From NCBI RefSeq assembly GCF_000967425.1, contig NZ_FO082820.1, positions 744,001 through 808,000 on the forward strand: a DNA stretch of 64,000 nucleotides, read 5' to 3'. Position 1 is the stretch's first letter. Each line of letters begins with the position of its first letter. This DNA comes from Pseudorhizobium banfieldiae. GTDB lineage: Bacteria; Pseudomonadota; Alphaproteobacteria; Rhizobiales; Rhizobiaceae. Position numbers and translations under genes: made by a program. A model generated the notes under the pieces. It was given only the letters and a program-made list of their open reading frames with translations, searched no databases and was not told where the DNA came from. Shown in pieces: positions 17,642 to 28,109 of the stretch.

Positions 17642-18643
17642 ATGGCCTCCTATACCTTCTCCTGCATCGACGGGCATACCTGCGGAAACCCGGTCCGCCT
17701 CGTTTCCGGCGGTGGTCCGCGGCTGGAGGGGGCGAACATGCTTGAGAAGCGGGCGCATTTCCTGCGCGAGTTCGACTGGATCCGGACCGGGCTGATGTAC
17801 GAGCCGCGCGGCCATGACATGATGTCCGGGTCGATCCTGTACCCGCCCACCCGCGCTGACTGCGACGTGGCCGTCCTGTTTATCGAAACCTCCGGCTGCC
17901 TGCCGATGTGCGGCCACGGCACGATCGGTACCATCACAATGGGCATTGAGAACGGGCTGATCACGCCGCGCGAGCCTGGAAAGCTATCGATCGATGCGCC
18001 GGCGGGGAAGGTGGACATCACCTATCGCCAGGAAGGCCGCTTCGTGGAGGAGGTTCGCCTCACCAATGTCCCCGGCTTCCTCCATTCGGAGGGGCTGACG
18101 GCACAGGTCGAGGGGCTGGGCGAGGTCGTCGTCGACGTCGCCTATGGTGGCAATTTCTACGCCATCGTCGAACCGCAGAAGCATTTCAGGGACATGGCCG
18201 ATCACACGGCCGGCGAACTGGTGGGTTGGAGCCCGAAGCTGCGCGCCGCCCTCAATGCCAAATACGAGTTCGTGCATCCAGAACATCCGGAGATTCGCGG
18301 ACTGAGCCACATCCAGTGGACCGGCAAGCCGACGAACCCGGAGGCTCACGCACGCAACGCCGTCTTCTATGGCGAAAAGGCGATTGACCGCTCTCCTTGT
18401 GGAACGGGGACTTCGGCGCGGATGGCACAACTGGCGGCAAAGGGCAAGCTTAAGGTCGGCGACGAATTCGTCCACGAGTCGATCATCGGCTCGCTCTTCC
18501 GCGGTTGCGTCGAGGCGGCGACGACCGTCGCAGGTCGCGATGCGATCATCCCGTCGATTGCCGGTTGGGCCCGCATGACCGGCATCAACACGATCTTCAT
18601 CGATGATCGCGACCCGTTTGCGCATGGGTTCGTCGTCAGGTGA
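17642..18643 (+). CDS. 4-hydroxyproline 2-epimerase (proline racemase family)
   Basis: A 333-residue two-domain enzyme of the proline racemase superfamily. Both catalytic cysteines are present: C90 in [10 protein letters not shown] and C253 in [10 protein letters not shown]. This separates it from trans-3-hydroxyproline dehydratases, which carry threonine at the second position. Length and the C90/C253 spacing match 4-hydroxyproline epimerases, which convert trans-4-hydroxy-L-proline to the cis-D form. Many also epimerise 3-hydroxyproline. The stop overlaps the next gene's GTG start by 4 bp (GTGA), showing translational coupling with aconitase X. Confidence 0.92.
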   Translation: MASYTFSCIDGHTCGNPVRLVSGGGPRLEGANMLEKRAHFLREFDWIRTGLMYEPRGHDMMSGSILYPPTRADCDVAVLFIETSGCLPMCGHGTIGTITMGIENGLITPREPGKLSIDAPAGKVDITYRQEGRFVEEVRLTNVPGFLHSEGLTAQVEGLGEVVVDVAYGGNFYAIVEPQKHFRDMADHTAGELVGWSPKLRAALNAKYEFVHPEHPEIRGLSHIQWTGKPTNPEAHARNAVFYGEKAIDRSPCGTGTSARMAQLAAKGKLKVGDEFVHESIIGSLFRGCVEAATTVAGRDAIIPSIAGWARMTGINTIFIDDRDPFAHGFVVR

Positions 18644-20334
18644 CGGCCGAGCCGCGATCCGTCGCCATCCTTGCCGGCGAGGCGGAGGGGCCGGTGCTCT
18701 CCACCACCGAGCCGCTGAGCTTCTGGGGCGGTGTGTCGCCGGAGGATGGGCGGGTGATCGACGTCCATCATCCCCTGCATGGGGTCTGCCTCACCGGCAC
18801 CATCTTGCTGATGCCGTCGAGCCGCGGCTCCTGCTCCGGGTCGGGCGTGCTGCTCGACCTCATTCTGTCCGGACGCGCGCCCGCAGCTCTGGTCTTCAGC
18901 GGCGCCGAAGATGTCCTGACACTCGGCGCGCTCGTCGCGGCGATGATGTTCGACAAGCCGATCCCGGTCATTCGCCTGTCGGAGGATGACTTCCGGTTTC
19001 TTTCTGGCTGTGACCGTGCCGTGATTACTCGCAGTATCTTGGAGGCTGGAGGACGAACCGTCGCCTTGGCTCCTGCGCCCACGGCCGCGCTTGATCTGTC
19101 GCCGGAAGATCACGCCATGCTCGGCGGCGAGGCGGAGCCTGCTCTCCGCCAGGCCATGGAGATCATCTGCTCTATGGCCGCCCAGCAGGGAGCGCGGCAA
19201 CTCGTCAACGTGAGCCAGGCCCATATTGACGGCTGCATCTACGCCAGCCGTGCAAATCTCCTGTTCGCCCAGAAGATGGCGGCCTCAGGCGCGCGCGTTC
19301 GCGTTCCCACGACCATGAACGCGATCTCGGTCGACTACGCGAACTGGAGATCGCAGCAGGTTCCGGAAACGTTCGGGAAGCCGGCGCAGGACCTGGCGGA
19401 TGCCTATGTGCGGATGGGCTGTCGCCCGACCTATACCTGCGCTCCCTACCTGCTATCGAGCGCGCCGAAGGCGGGGGAATGCGTCGCCTGGGCGGAATCC
19501 AACGCAGTCGTGTTCGCAAACTCCGTCCTCGGAGCGCGCACGGAAAAACATCCGGATTTCCTCGATCTCTGCATTGCGCTGACGGGCCGCGCGCCACTGG
19601 CGGGCGTCTATCTCGATGAGAACCGCAAGGCTGGTATGGTCATCGATGTCGAGCTTCCACCCGGTTCTGACGATGCCTTCTGGCCGCTGGTGGGCTATCT
19701 GGCAGGGCAAATGTCGCCAGATAGCATTCCCCTCTTGCGTGGGCTGGCGGAAGGCAAGCCGTCGATGGACGACCTGAAGGCTCTCTGTGCCGCCTTCGGC
19801 ACGGCATCCGCGTCACCTATGCTCCACATCGACGGCGTGACCCCGGAAGCCGCATCATCCGCCGCCGCGGGCCTGCCGCAGCGAAAGATCACACGAGAGG
19901 ATATGGCCGCTGCCTGGCGGGAATTGTCGGCCGGGCCCGAGCAGGTCGATCTCGTGGCGGTGGGAAGCCCGCATGCCTCGCTGGGCGAGTGCCGCGCCCT
20001 TGTTGCTGCCCTTGGCGGACGCAGATGCAGCCCGGACATAACGGTGATCGTCACGGCTGGGCACGACGTCATCCGGATCGCCGAGGAAGAGGGGACGCTG
20101 CCGCTCCTGAGGGAGGCGGGCGTGACCGTCCTGCCGGACCTGTGCTGGTGTTCGATGAGCGAGCCGGTCTTCCCGCCCGCGGCGAAAACCGTGCTTACCA
20201 ATTCCGGCAAATATGCCCATTACGGGCCCGGCCTGAGCAGCCGAACTGTCCGCTTCGGAAGCATCCGCGACTGTGCGGAAGCCACCGCCACAGGCAGAGC
20301 GCCTTGCCGGCTTCCCGAGTGGCTGTCTCCCTAG
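18640..20334 (+). CDS. Aconitase X (fused small and large domains), likely cis-3-hydroxy-L-proline dehydratase
   Basis: A 564-residue protein. Residues about 1-140 are the DUF126 swivelling domain, with [15 protein letters not shown]. The rest is the DUF521 aconitase X catalytic domain, including [49 protein letters not shown] and [13 protein letters not shown]. Cysteines in those segments are the expected iron ligands. Fused bacterial aconitase X proteins (type I) dehydrate cis-3-hydroxy-L-proline to pyrroline-2-carboxylate; archaeal relatives act in mevalonate synthesis. The GTG start overlaps the epimerase stop. The stop codon overlaps that of the convergent lytic transglycosylase (CTAG). 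Context with an epimerase and a pyrroline-carboxylate reductase supports the hydroxyproline role. Confidence 0.88.
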   Translation: MTAEPRSVAILAGEAEGPVLSTTEPLSFWGGVSPEDGRVIDVHHPLHGVCLTGTILLMPSSRGSCSGSGVLLDLILSGRAPAALVFSGAEDVLTLGALVAAMMFDKPIPVIRLSEDDFRFLSGCDRAVITRSILEAGGRTVALAPAPTAALDLSPEDHAMLGGEAEPALRQAMEIICSMAAQQGARQLVNVSQAHIDGCIYASRANLLFAQKMAASGARVRVPTTMNAISVDYANWRSQQVPETFGKPAQDLADAYVRMGCRPTYTCAPYLLSSAPKAGECVAWAESNAVVFANSVLGARTEKHPDFLDLCIALTGRAPLAGVYLDENRKAGMVIDVELPPGSDDAFWPLVGYLAGQMSPDSIPLLRGLAEGKPSMDDLKALCAAFGTASASPMLHIDGVTPEAASSAAAGLPQRKITREDMAAAWRELSAGPEQVDLVAVGSPHASLGECRALVAALGGRRCSPDITVIVTAGHDVIRIAEEEGTLPLLREAGVTVLPDLCWCSMSEPVFPPAAKTVLTNSGKYAHYGPGLSSRTVRFGSIRDCAEATATGRAPCRLPEWLSP

Positions 20335-21245
20335 TTCCGGAAGACGGTGCAGGCCTCGCCTGCAGCGCGAATGGTCGCGCAGAGCCTGTCCGCCTCCGCA
20401 CGTGTCTCGCGGCCTATCCTCGCGGCATAACGGCCGCGATGGCCGAAATTGCCGCGCGTCTGGTGCACCATGACAGGCAACTCCTCGTCGAGAGGGGAGG
20501 GCAGCCGTGCCACCCTGTCGGCAAACAGTTTTCGCGCGACCTCGGGATTGACGTGTGCGGCGATCTGCACGCCCCAGGGCGCCCACGGCCCTTCCCCCAT
20601 CACGGCTCCGGGTGAAAGTCGCCTGCTCTCCGCCAGCGCAACGCAGCTCTCGAGGAATGGCTTGTCGGCGTCGAGCGGCGCAGCGGCAGTCTCCGGAGGC
20701 TCGCTCGTCCACTGCTCGATCGAATGGCCGGTGATGGAGCGCACATAGGCGCGCGTCTCGTATGGCAGCAACCCTCTGTCCAGATATCGTTGCAGCCCGG
20801 CCTCACCGGCATTGTAGGCGGCCGCCGCATGGCCATAGCTGCCGAACCGGTCGCGGAGCTCCTTCAGGTAGGCGGAAGAGGCGCCTAGTGCCGAAAGGAT
20901 GTCGAAGCTGTTGGCAAGCCCCCTCAGCCGCGCGGTGCCCGGCATGAACTGCGCGATGCCTTCCGCTCCCTTGTGGCTGACGGCACCAGGCCGGAACAGG
21001 CTTTCCTTCCAGATCAGCCGCGCGAAGAAATCAGCGGGAATGTCGTGCCGGCGCGAGAAATACTCGAGGCCGGAGCAGAGGTCGCTGTTGAACGTCTCGC
21101 CACGGACGCAGAGCGTGTCTCCGGACGCCTCATCGACCCAGGAAGACAGGCACTCGTTCTCCAGCTGCTCTCCGGCCTGCTCTGCGGCAGCGCCTTCACC
21201 GGCGAAGGTCAGGAAGAGCAGGAGCAAGATTGCCAGTCTGGTCAT
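20331..21245 (-). CDS. Lytic transglycosylase with C-terminal SPOR-like domain
   Basis: A 304-residue periplasmic murein enzyme. A signal peptide covers about residues 1-21. The Slt-type catalytic domain has the glutamate E81 in [12 protein letters not shown], then [14 protein letters not shown] and [14 protein letters not shown]. This order of ES, GxxQxMP and AYNxG motifs is the family signature. The C-terminal 80 residues begin [10 protein letters not shown] and contain a repeated pattern resembling SPOR or peptidoglycan-binding modules, which would target it to septal murein. It cleaves glycan strands to anhydro-muropeptides. It converges on aconitase X with overlapping stop codons. Confidence 0.87.
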   Translation of the reverse strand: MTRLAILLLLFLTFAGEGAAAEQAGEQLENECLSSWVDEASGDTLCVRGETFNSDLCSGLEYFSRRHDIPADFFARLIWKESLFRPGAVSHKGAEGIAQFMPGTARLRGLANSFDILSALGASSAYLKELRDRFGSYGHAAAAYNAGEAGLQRYLDRGLLPYETRAYVRSITGHSIEQWTSEPPETAAAPLDADKPFLESCVALAESRRLSPGAVMGEGPWAPWGVQIAAHVNPEVARKLFADRVARLPSPLDEELPVMVHQTRGNFGHRGRYAARIGRETRAEADRLCATIRAAGEACTVFRN

Positions 21246-21367
21246 GGTGGATGTGCAATGCCGTCTGTTGGACGTCCCATTCTGTCACGAACTGCGTTCT
21301 CGAGCCATCGCCCGACGAATGCGCCGAAAAGCGGTCCGCCGGATCCGACTTCCCGGCAGCGCAGTTT

Positions 21368-21724
21368 CTATTCCTGCGTCAGCAGTTCCTCGCAATAGCT
21401 CGGACCCCGGGCGCCCTGGCGGTCGGCGGTGATGCGGATGGAGCGAATATTGTAGTCGGCGTCGACGGTCAGCTGGGCGGCGCAGCTGACATTGGCGGTG
21501 CGGCCGTTCTGCAGCTTGATCCGCTGGTAGCCGCCGCGCCAGTTATAAAGCGTCGTCGAACCGGTGGGCGTATCGCTGATCGGAGGGCTGTACTTCGCGA
21601 AGAACTTTCCGGCCGACTGGCCGACCCAGCGAGCCTCGATCGGATTGGCCGGCGCTCCTGTCGTCGTGCAGGCGGAGAGTGCGATGGCGATGACGGCGGT
21701 GGATGCGATGATGCGGCGGTTCAT
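21368..21724 (-). CDS. Small lipoprotein of unknown function
   Basis: A 118-residue predicted lipoprotein. The signal peptide ends in the lipobox LSAC, giving a lipidated cysteine at residue 19, followed by TTTGAPANP. The mature part has the segment YNWRGGYQRIKLQNGR and two further cysteines near residues 82 and 112 that could form a disulfide. The ATG at 21724 places the lipobox correctly. I do not recognise a named family; similar small lipoproteins are common in rhizobia. It lies upstream of the transglycosylase on the same strand, 122 bp away, so a shared envelope role is possible. Confidence 0.75.
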   Translation of the reverse strand: MNRRIIASTAVIAIALSACTTTGAPANPIEARWVGQSAGKFFAKYSPPISDTPTGSTTLYNWRGGYQRIKLQNGRTANVSCAAQLTVDADYNIRSIRITADRQGARGPSYCEELLTQE

Positions 21725-21950
21725 GTCCTGTAGACCTTTTTCTCTGCGCGTCCGATGAGGCTGCGGCCGCCCTAGCAGATTTCTTGTTTCCGTCGCACCA
21801 CCGGGCCGCGCCTCCGTCAAAATTTCCCGCCATCGCTACCTTTTTGCCACGCCGACGGCGCTGCTGGAACGGAGGCCGGAGAGGGCGCAAATTTTCGACC
21901 CGACCGCTTGTCGAAGCCGAGTGGCTGGTTTATAGAGGCGCCGCTGGTCA

Positions 21951-22027
21951 CGGAGTGTAGCGCAGTCTGGTAGCGCACCACGTTCGGGACGTGGGGGTCG
22001 CAAGTTCGAATCTTGCCACTCCGACCA
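21951..22027 (+). tRNA. tRNA-Pro (anticodon CGG)
   Basis: A complete 77-base cloverleaf with encoded CCA. The acceptor arms are CGGAGTG and CACTCCG, the D stem GCGC/GCGC, and the anticodon stem CCACG/CGTGG encloses the loop TTCGGGA, giving anticodon CGG. The T arm is GCAAG-TTCGAAT-CTTGC. It reads CCG proline codons. No integrase or repeat of its 3' end is seen nearby. Confidence 0.95.
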
Positions 22028-22211
22028 GCTGAAAAGCCTCCCCCGAATGGCTTCATTCCCTCCCGTTCAAGTCGAGACGCAAAGCATTTGATCCTGGCCT
22101 GTGCTCAGGCAATCGCCATGCATGGCAGCCGGGCTTGGTCTTGCAAGGCCGTGGCCGATGGAGTTGTCTGTATCCGTGCCGCCTGATGGCACCGGACGAG
22201 GATGACCTGCG

Positions 22212-24071
<1,860 letters not shown>

Positions 24072-24128
24072 GGCAGGCTCCTCAGGATCTTTTGTTGCTG
24101 GCGATGCTGAAGAAATGGATGGCAGGCC

Positions 24129-24335
24129 TCAGTGGGTGCTTTCCAGCAACTCGCGCTTGCGCAGGTCCTCGATTGCCGCCACAGCCTCTTCCGCCGACCA
24201 GCCGGCGCGCACGGCTGCATCGATGATCCTTGCCTCGCACTCGAGCGCGAGCCGGTTGTAGACGGGCTCGATTGCTTCCTGGATGGTCAGAATATGATCC
24301 TCGGGCTTGACGTGGATATGCGCCGACATTGCCAT
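24129..24335 (-). CDS. Small hypothetical protein, 68 residues
   Basis: A 68-residue acidic, mostly helical protein: MAMSAHIHVKPEDHILTI, then AIEPVYNRLALECEARIID, and GWSAEEAVAAIEDLRKREL. The start at 24335 has GGAGAG five bases upstream, which beats the other in-frame ATG codons. There is no membrane segment or named family that I recognise; the C-terminal AEEAVAAIEDL pattern could form a small helical bundle. A GGAAC-N16-GATT element lies 33 bp upstream on the same strand. It converges on ftsH with a 57-bp gap and lies 121 bp downstream of the sulfate-binding gene. Confidence 0.65.
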   Translation of the reverse strand: MAMSAHIHVKPEDHILTIQEAIEPVYNRLALECEARIIDAAVRAGWSAEEAVAAIEDLRKRELLESTH

Positions 24336-24367
24336 GTTGCTCTCCATTGCGAGGGGGACAGCTTCCG

Positions 24368-24392
24368 AATCCTTCTCGGCCGGTTTTGTTCC
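24368..24392 (-). promoter_or_regulatory. Weak candidate EcfG/RpoE2 promoter (GGAAC-N16-GATT)
   Basis: On the minus strand GGAAC (24392-24388) is followed after 16 bases by GATT (24371-24368). It fits the looser rhizobial RpoE2 form GGAAC-N18-TT but not the CGTT form. It would start transcription about 25 bases before the small gene at 24335. GGAAC-N18-TT can occur by chance, so confidence is low. Confidence 0.3.
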
Positions 24393-24456
24393 GTGCCCTT
24401 TCACAATTCTGTCACCGAAAGAGGGACGCGGCATCACGGGCCGCGTCCCATTCCGC

Positions 24457-25482
24457 TCAGTTCCGGCTGCCATAGATCGCCTCGAAGGTCCCGCCATTGG
24501 CAAAGTGCTCGGGTTGCGCCTTCGCCCAGCCACCGAAGATCGGATCGTCGATGGTCACCAGCTTGACCTTCGGAAGCCGTTGCAGGAGGGCCGGATCGAC
24601 CACCTCCGGCCTGACGGGTCTGTAGAAGTGCTCGGCGATCAGATTTTGCGCTTCGTCGGAATACAGGTATTGCAGGTAGGCCTCGGCCACCTTGCGGCTA
24701 CCCTTCCGGTTCACATTCGCATCGACGACCGCCACGGGCGGTTCTGCCAGAATCGAGATCGGTGGCACGATGATGTCGAAAGCATCCTCCCCGATTTCCT
24801 TCAGCGCCAGGAAGGCCTCGTTTTCCCAGGCGAGCAACACGTCGCCGATCCCTCTCTCCGTGAAGGTTGTGGTTGCGCCACGCGCGCCGGTATCCATCAC
24901 ACTGACATGGCGGAAGAGATCCTGCATGTAGGCCTTGATCCTCTCCTCGTCTCCTCCATACGTCTCGTTCGCCCACGCCCAGGCAGCGAGGTAGTTCCAG
25001 CGGGCGCCGCCGGAGGTCTTGGGGTTAGGCGTGACGATTTCCACGCCATCCTTCACGAGGTCTCCCCAGTCCCGCAGCCCCTTGGGATTGCCTTTCCTCA
25101 CCAGGAAGACGATCGTTGACGTGTAGGGTGCCGAGTTGTGCTCGAACCTGCCGCGCCAGTCGCGGGATATCTTGCCGCTGTGCTGGGCGATCGCATCGAT
25201 GTCGCTGCCCAGCGCGAGGGTGACGACATCCGCTTCCAGTCCCTCGATCACGCCTCGCGCCTGCCGGCCTGACCCCCCGTGCGATTGTTCGATGCGGACC
25301 GTTTCCCCGGTCTGCTTCTGCCAGTGCGCAATGAAGAGCGCGTTGTACTCTTCGTAGAACTCGCGGGTGGGGTCGTAGGAGACGTTGAGCAGAGTGGTCT
25401 GCGCCAGGGTGGGTGTGAAGACGCCGACAGTAAGAGACAGTCCAAGCGCCAATGCGCCCATTCCATGCACGAACTTGAACAT
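24457..25482 (-). CDS. Sulfate ABC transporter substrate-binding protein (Sbp/CysP family)
   Basis: A 341-residue periplasmic binding protein with a signal peptide at about residues 1-28 (ends TLAQ). Family motifs are [58 protein letters not shown] and VLLAWENEA, which form the sulfate site. It captures sulfate for an ABC importer. No permease or ATPase gene (cysT, cysW, cysA) lies in the window, so it must work with subunits encoded elsewhere. A perfect inverted repeat sits 24 bp upstream of its start. It belongs with the nearby Rrf2 regulator and cysHDN genes. Confidence 0.92.
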   Translation of the reverse strand: MFKFVHGMGALALGLSLTVGVFTPTLAQTTLLNVSYDPTREFYEEYNALFIAHWQKQTGETVRIEQSHGGSGRQARGVIEGLEADVVTLALGSDIDAIAQHSGKISRDWRGRFEHNSAPYTSTIVFLVRKGNPKGLRDWGDLVKDGVEIVTPNPKTSGGARWNYLAAWAWANETYGGDEERIKAYMQDLFRHVSVMDTGARGATTTFTERGIGDVLLAWENEAFLALKEIGEDAFDIIVPPISILAEPPVAVVDANVNRKGSRKVAEAYLQYLYSDEAQNLIAEHFYRPVRPEVVDPALLQRLPKVKLVTIDDPIFGGWAKAQPEHFANGGTFEAIYGSRN

Positions 25483-25505
25483 TACGGCTTCCCTCCGTTG
25501 ATACT

Positions 25506-25521
25506 CCAGTAAGTCTACTGG
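25506..25521. promoter_or_regulatory. Perfect inverted repeat CCAGTA-N4-TACTGG upstream of the sulfate-binding gene
   Basis: CCAGTA (25506-25511), AGTC, TACTGG (25516-25521). It overlaps a second short repeat, CTACT-N5-AGTAG at 25515-25529, and a further CTACTGG half-site lies at about 25630. The element is centred about 31 bp before the start codon, a place where a bound repressor would block transcription. The Rrf2-type gene next door is the obvious candidate binder. Binding is inferred. Confidence 0.45.
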
Positions 25522-25679
25522 TTAAGTAGTCTTTGACAACGGAGCGCGGAAAGAACACAAAACTCTTCCTTTTCCAGGTAAACTCGGGAAAGGGCGGTAC
25601 TGCGTGAAGGTCAGTTTCAAGCAAAACCGACCTACTGGAGGAAAGCTCGGAAGAAGTGTATTCCACGCTCAAGAGCCGC

Positions 25680-26120
25680 TCAGGCCCTCAGAAGGTGTTC
25701 GGAGCTTGTGCTGCTTATTGCATCGGCGATCGTTGTGCTGAACAGCACGTCGCGGGTCGCATCGGCCACGCGAGCGAAGACGTGGCGGATCTCGCAGCCC
25801 TGCTCACCGTCGCAGTCCTCGCACTTGCGATAGGCTGTCACCGAAAGACAGGGCAGGGGCGCAATCGGGCCGTCGATCAGGCGCAGCACCTCGCCATAGG
25901 TGATGGCGTTGGCCGGCTTCAGCAGCAGGTAGCCGCCCTGCTTGCCGCGGCGGCTGGCAACCAGGCCGGCCCGCTTCAGGTCGAGCAGGATCTGCTCCAG
26001 GAATTTCTTCGGGATGCACTGCTGCGCCGCGATCTCGGAGATCATCATCGACGAGCCGCTTTCGGCCTGCGCCAAAGCCGTCAGCGCGCGCAGCGCGTAT
26101 CTCGCCTTCTGAGAGATCAT
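25680..26120 (-). CDS. Rrf2-family transcriptional regulator, probably controlling sulfur assimilation
   Basis: A 146-residue Rrf2 protein. The winged helix covers residues 1-80 (MISQKARYALRALTALA, PKKFLEQILLDLKRAGLVAS, RGKQGGYLL). Four cysteines follow: C91, C100, C103 and C109, in PCLSVTAYRKCEDCDGEQGC. This is the position where IscR-, NsrR- and RirA-type members hold an Fe-S cluster, so it may sense iron, cysteine or redox state. The ATG at 26120 starts the conserved region. It is divergent from cysH across 240 bp and next to the sulfate-binding gene, which points to control of sulfate uptake and reduction. The signal is inferred. Confidence 0.87.
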   Translation of the reverse strand: MISQKARYALRALTALAQAESGSSMMISEIAAQQCIPKKFLEQILLDLKRAGLVASRRGKQGGYLLLKPANAITYGEVLRLIDGPIAPLPCLSVTAYRKCEDCDGEQGCEIRHVFARVADATRDVLFSTTIADAISSTSSEHLLRA

Positions 26121-26360
26121 CGTGCAACCGTTGGTGCCTGCGGCCGGGCTTCCGGATGGTCCTGACCTGTTTCGGGCATAATGGAAACGGCAGTGGAATT
26201 CAAACACACCGGGCGTTGTCGCTGCCGACCGCCGCAGCTTTTCTGCCGGACAGCAGCTTTGGAGAGAGATTTGCTCTCCATCCCCGCCTCATGAAACCGC
26301 TGTTTCTGTCCTTGCCACGGGCGAGCTTCCATAATTCGCCAAAGAGTTTGGAAGAACCCC

Positions 26361-27122
26361 ATGACGATCCACGACGCCTCCGGCCCCCGCCTGGCCGAAC
26401 TCGCCGCCTCTCTCGATGTGCAGTTTGAAAAACTGGATCTTGCCGGCCGGCTCGCGCTTGCGTCAACGCTCGGCCGCGCCGTCTTCACCACCAGTCTCGG
26501 TATCGAGGACCAGGTCATCACCGCTGCCATCGGCCTCGACCGCCTCGACATCGAGGTGGCGACGCTGGAGACGGGTCGGCTTTTTCCCGAAACGCTTGCC
26601 CTGATCGACGAAACGGAAGACCGCTTCGGTGTCGAAATCCGACGCTTCATGCCCGAGAAGGCGGATGTTGATGCCTATGCCGCGCAATATGGTCTCAACG
26701 GGTTCTACGAAAGCGTGGAAGCGCGACACGCCTGCTGTCACGTGCGCAAGCTGAAGCCGCTCGCCCGCGCGCTGGATGGGGCGGTGGTCTGGGTGACGGG
26801 CCTTCGCCGCAGCCAGTCTGGCAATCGCGCCTCCACCCCTTTCGCCGAATACGACGCGGAGCGGGGCCTCCTAAAGGTCAACCCGCTCGCCGACTGGTCG
26901 CTCGAACAGATCAACGCCTATGTCGAGCAACAGGCCGTGCCGACAAATCCGCTCCACAAGCGTGGGTACCCTTCGATCGGCTGCGAGCCCTGCACACGGG
27001 CGATAAAGCCCGGCGAGCCGGAGCGCGCCGGCCGGTGGTGGTGGGAGAACGACGAGAAGCGCGAATGCGGCCTCCATGTTCCCGAAGCCGCTGCCGCCTC
27101 TGCGAACTCGACTTCCCTTTGA
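26361..27122 (+). CDS. cysH: Adenylyl-sulfate (APS) reductase, CysH family
   Basis: A 253-residue thioredoxin-dependent reductase of the assimilatory sulfate pathway. The PP-loop domain includes FTTSLGIEDQV and TLETGRLFPET. The four iron-sulfur cysteines are C125-C126 (HACCHVRK) and C208/C211 (GCEPC), which mark enzymes that reduce APS rather than PAPS. The catalytic cysteine is C236 in the C-terminal ECGLH. It forms sulfite for cysteine synthesis. It is the first gene of a cysH-cysD-cysN operon; cysD follows after 32 bp. The divergent Rrf2 gene is the likely regulator. Confidence 0.95.
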   Translation: MTIHDASGPRLAELAASLDVQFEKLDLAGRLALASTLGRAVFTTSLGIEDQVITAAIGLDRLDIEVATLETGRLFPETLALIDETEDRFGVEIRRFMPEKADVDAYAAQYGLNGFYESVEARHACCHVRKLKPLARALDGAVVWVTGLRRSQSGNRASTPFAEYDAERGLLKVNPLADWSLEQINAYVEQQAVPTNPLHKRGYPSIGCEPCTRAIKPGEPERAGRWWWENDEKRECGLHVPEAAAASANSTSL

Positions 27123-27154
27123 CCGGCAGCCGGCCAGGCGCCCTGGAGTAACTG

Positions 27155-28108
27155 ATGTCCGATACCCTTCACGCAGCAGATCCCAAGCCTGCTACGTCCA
27201 ACAAGCAACCGCTCGATCCGCACCTGAAGGCGCTGGAGAACGAGGCGATCCATATCTTTCGCGAAGTTGCCGCCGAGTTCGAGCGACCGGTGATGCTGTA
27301 TTCGATTGGCAAGGACTCCTCAGTCCTCCTGCATCTGGCGCGCAAGGCCTTCCACCCCGGACGCATCCCGTTCCCGCTGCTCCACATCGATACCGGCTGG
27401 AAATTCCCGGAGATGATCGCCTTTCGCGATGAGATGGCGCGCCGCTTCGACCTCGACCTGATCGTCTACACCAACCCACGCGGCGTCTCGGAAGGCATCT
27501 CGCCCTTCACCCACGGCTCGGCCTATCACACCGATGTCATGAAGACGGAAGCGCTGCGCCAGGCACTCGATGCCGGCAAATATGATGCCGCATTCGGCGG
27601 CGCGCGGCGCGATGAGGAGGCCTCGCGCGCCAAGGAACGCATCTATTCCTTCCGCACGCCGGAGCACAAATGGGATCCGCGCAACCAGCGGCCGGAACTC
27701 TGGAACGTCTACAACGGCATGGTCCGCAAGGGTGAGAGCGTGCGCGCCTTCCCGCTGTCCAACTGGACCGAGGTCGACATCTGGCGCTACATCCAGGCGG
27801 AGAATATTCCGCTGCCGCCGCTCTATTACGCCAAGAGGCGCAAATACGTCGAACGAGACGGCATGCTGATGTGGGCGGAGGATCCCCGCTTCGAAGCCTT
27901 GCCAGACGAGCAGATCCAGGAAGGCATGCTGCGTTTCCGCACCCTCGGCTGCTGGCCGCTGACCGGCGGTATCCGTTCCACGGCGACCACGCTCGAGGAG
28001 GTCATTGCCGAACTCGAGATTGCCACCGTCTCCGAACGTCAGGGACGCGCCATCGACCGCGACCAGTCCGGCTCGATGGAAAAGAAGAAACGCGAAGGAT
28101 ATTTCTGA
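27155..28108 (+). CDS. cysD: Sulfate adenylyltransferase subunit 2
   Basis: A 317-residue subunit that adenylates sulfate to APS, with CysN supplying GTP-driven energy. The PP-loop is SIGKDSS (residues 50-56). Further family segments are [26 protein letters not shown] and [11 protein letters not shown]. Length is typical. GCCCTGGAG precedes the ATG. The stop is followed after one base by the cysN start, so the two are tightly coupled. Confidence 0.97.
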   Translation: MSDTLHAADPKPATSNKQPLDPHLKALENEAIHIFREVAAEFERPVMLYSIGKDSSVLLHLARKAFHPGRIPFPLLHIDTGWKFPEMIAFRDEMARRFDLDLIVYTNPRGVSEGISPFTHGSAYHTDVMKTEALRQALDAGKYDAAFGGARRDEEASRAKERIYSFRTPEHKWDPRNQRPELWNVYNGMVRKGESVRAFPLSNWTEVDIWRYIQAENIPLPPLYYAKRRKYVERDGMLMWAEDPRFEALPDEQIQEGMLRFRTLGCWPLTGGIRSTATTLEEVIAELEIATVSERQGRAIDRDQSGSMEKKKREGYF

Positions 28109-28109
28109 G

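Noticed and set aside
21866..21892. GGAAC upstream of tRNA-Pro as a stress promoter
   Set aside because: The nearest TT is more than 20 bases away, outside the allowed spacing.
21951..22211. tRNA-Pro as a genomic-island attachment site
   Set aside because: No integrase, no repeated tRNA 3' end and no change in gene type follow it.
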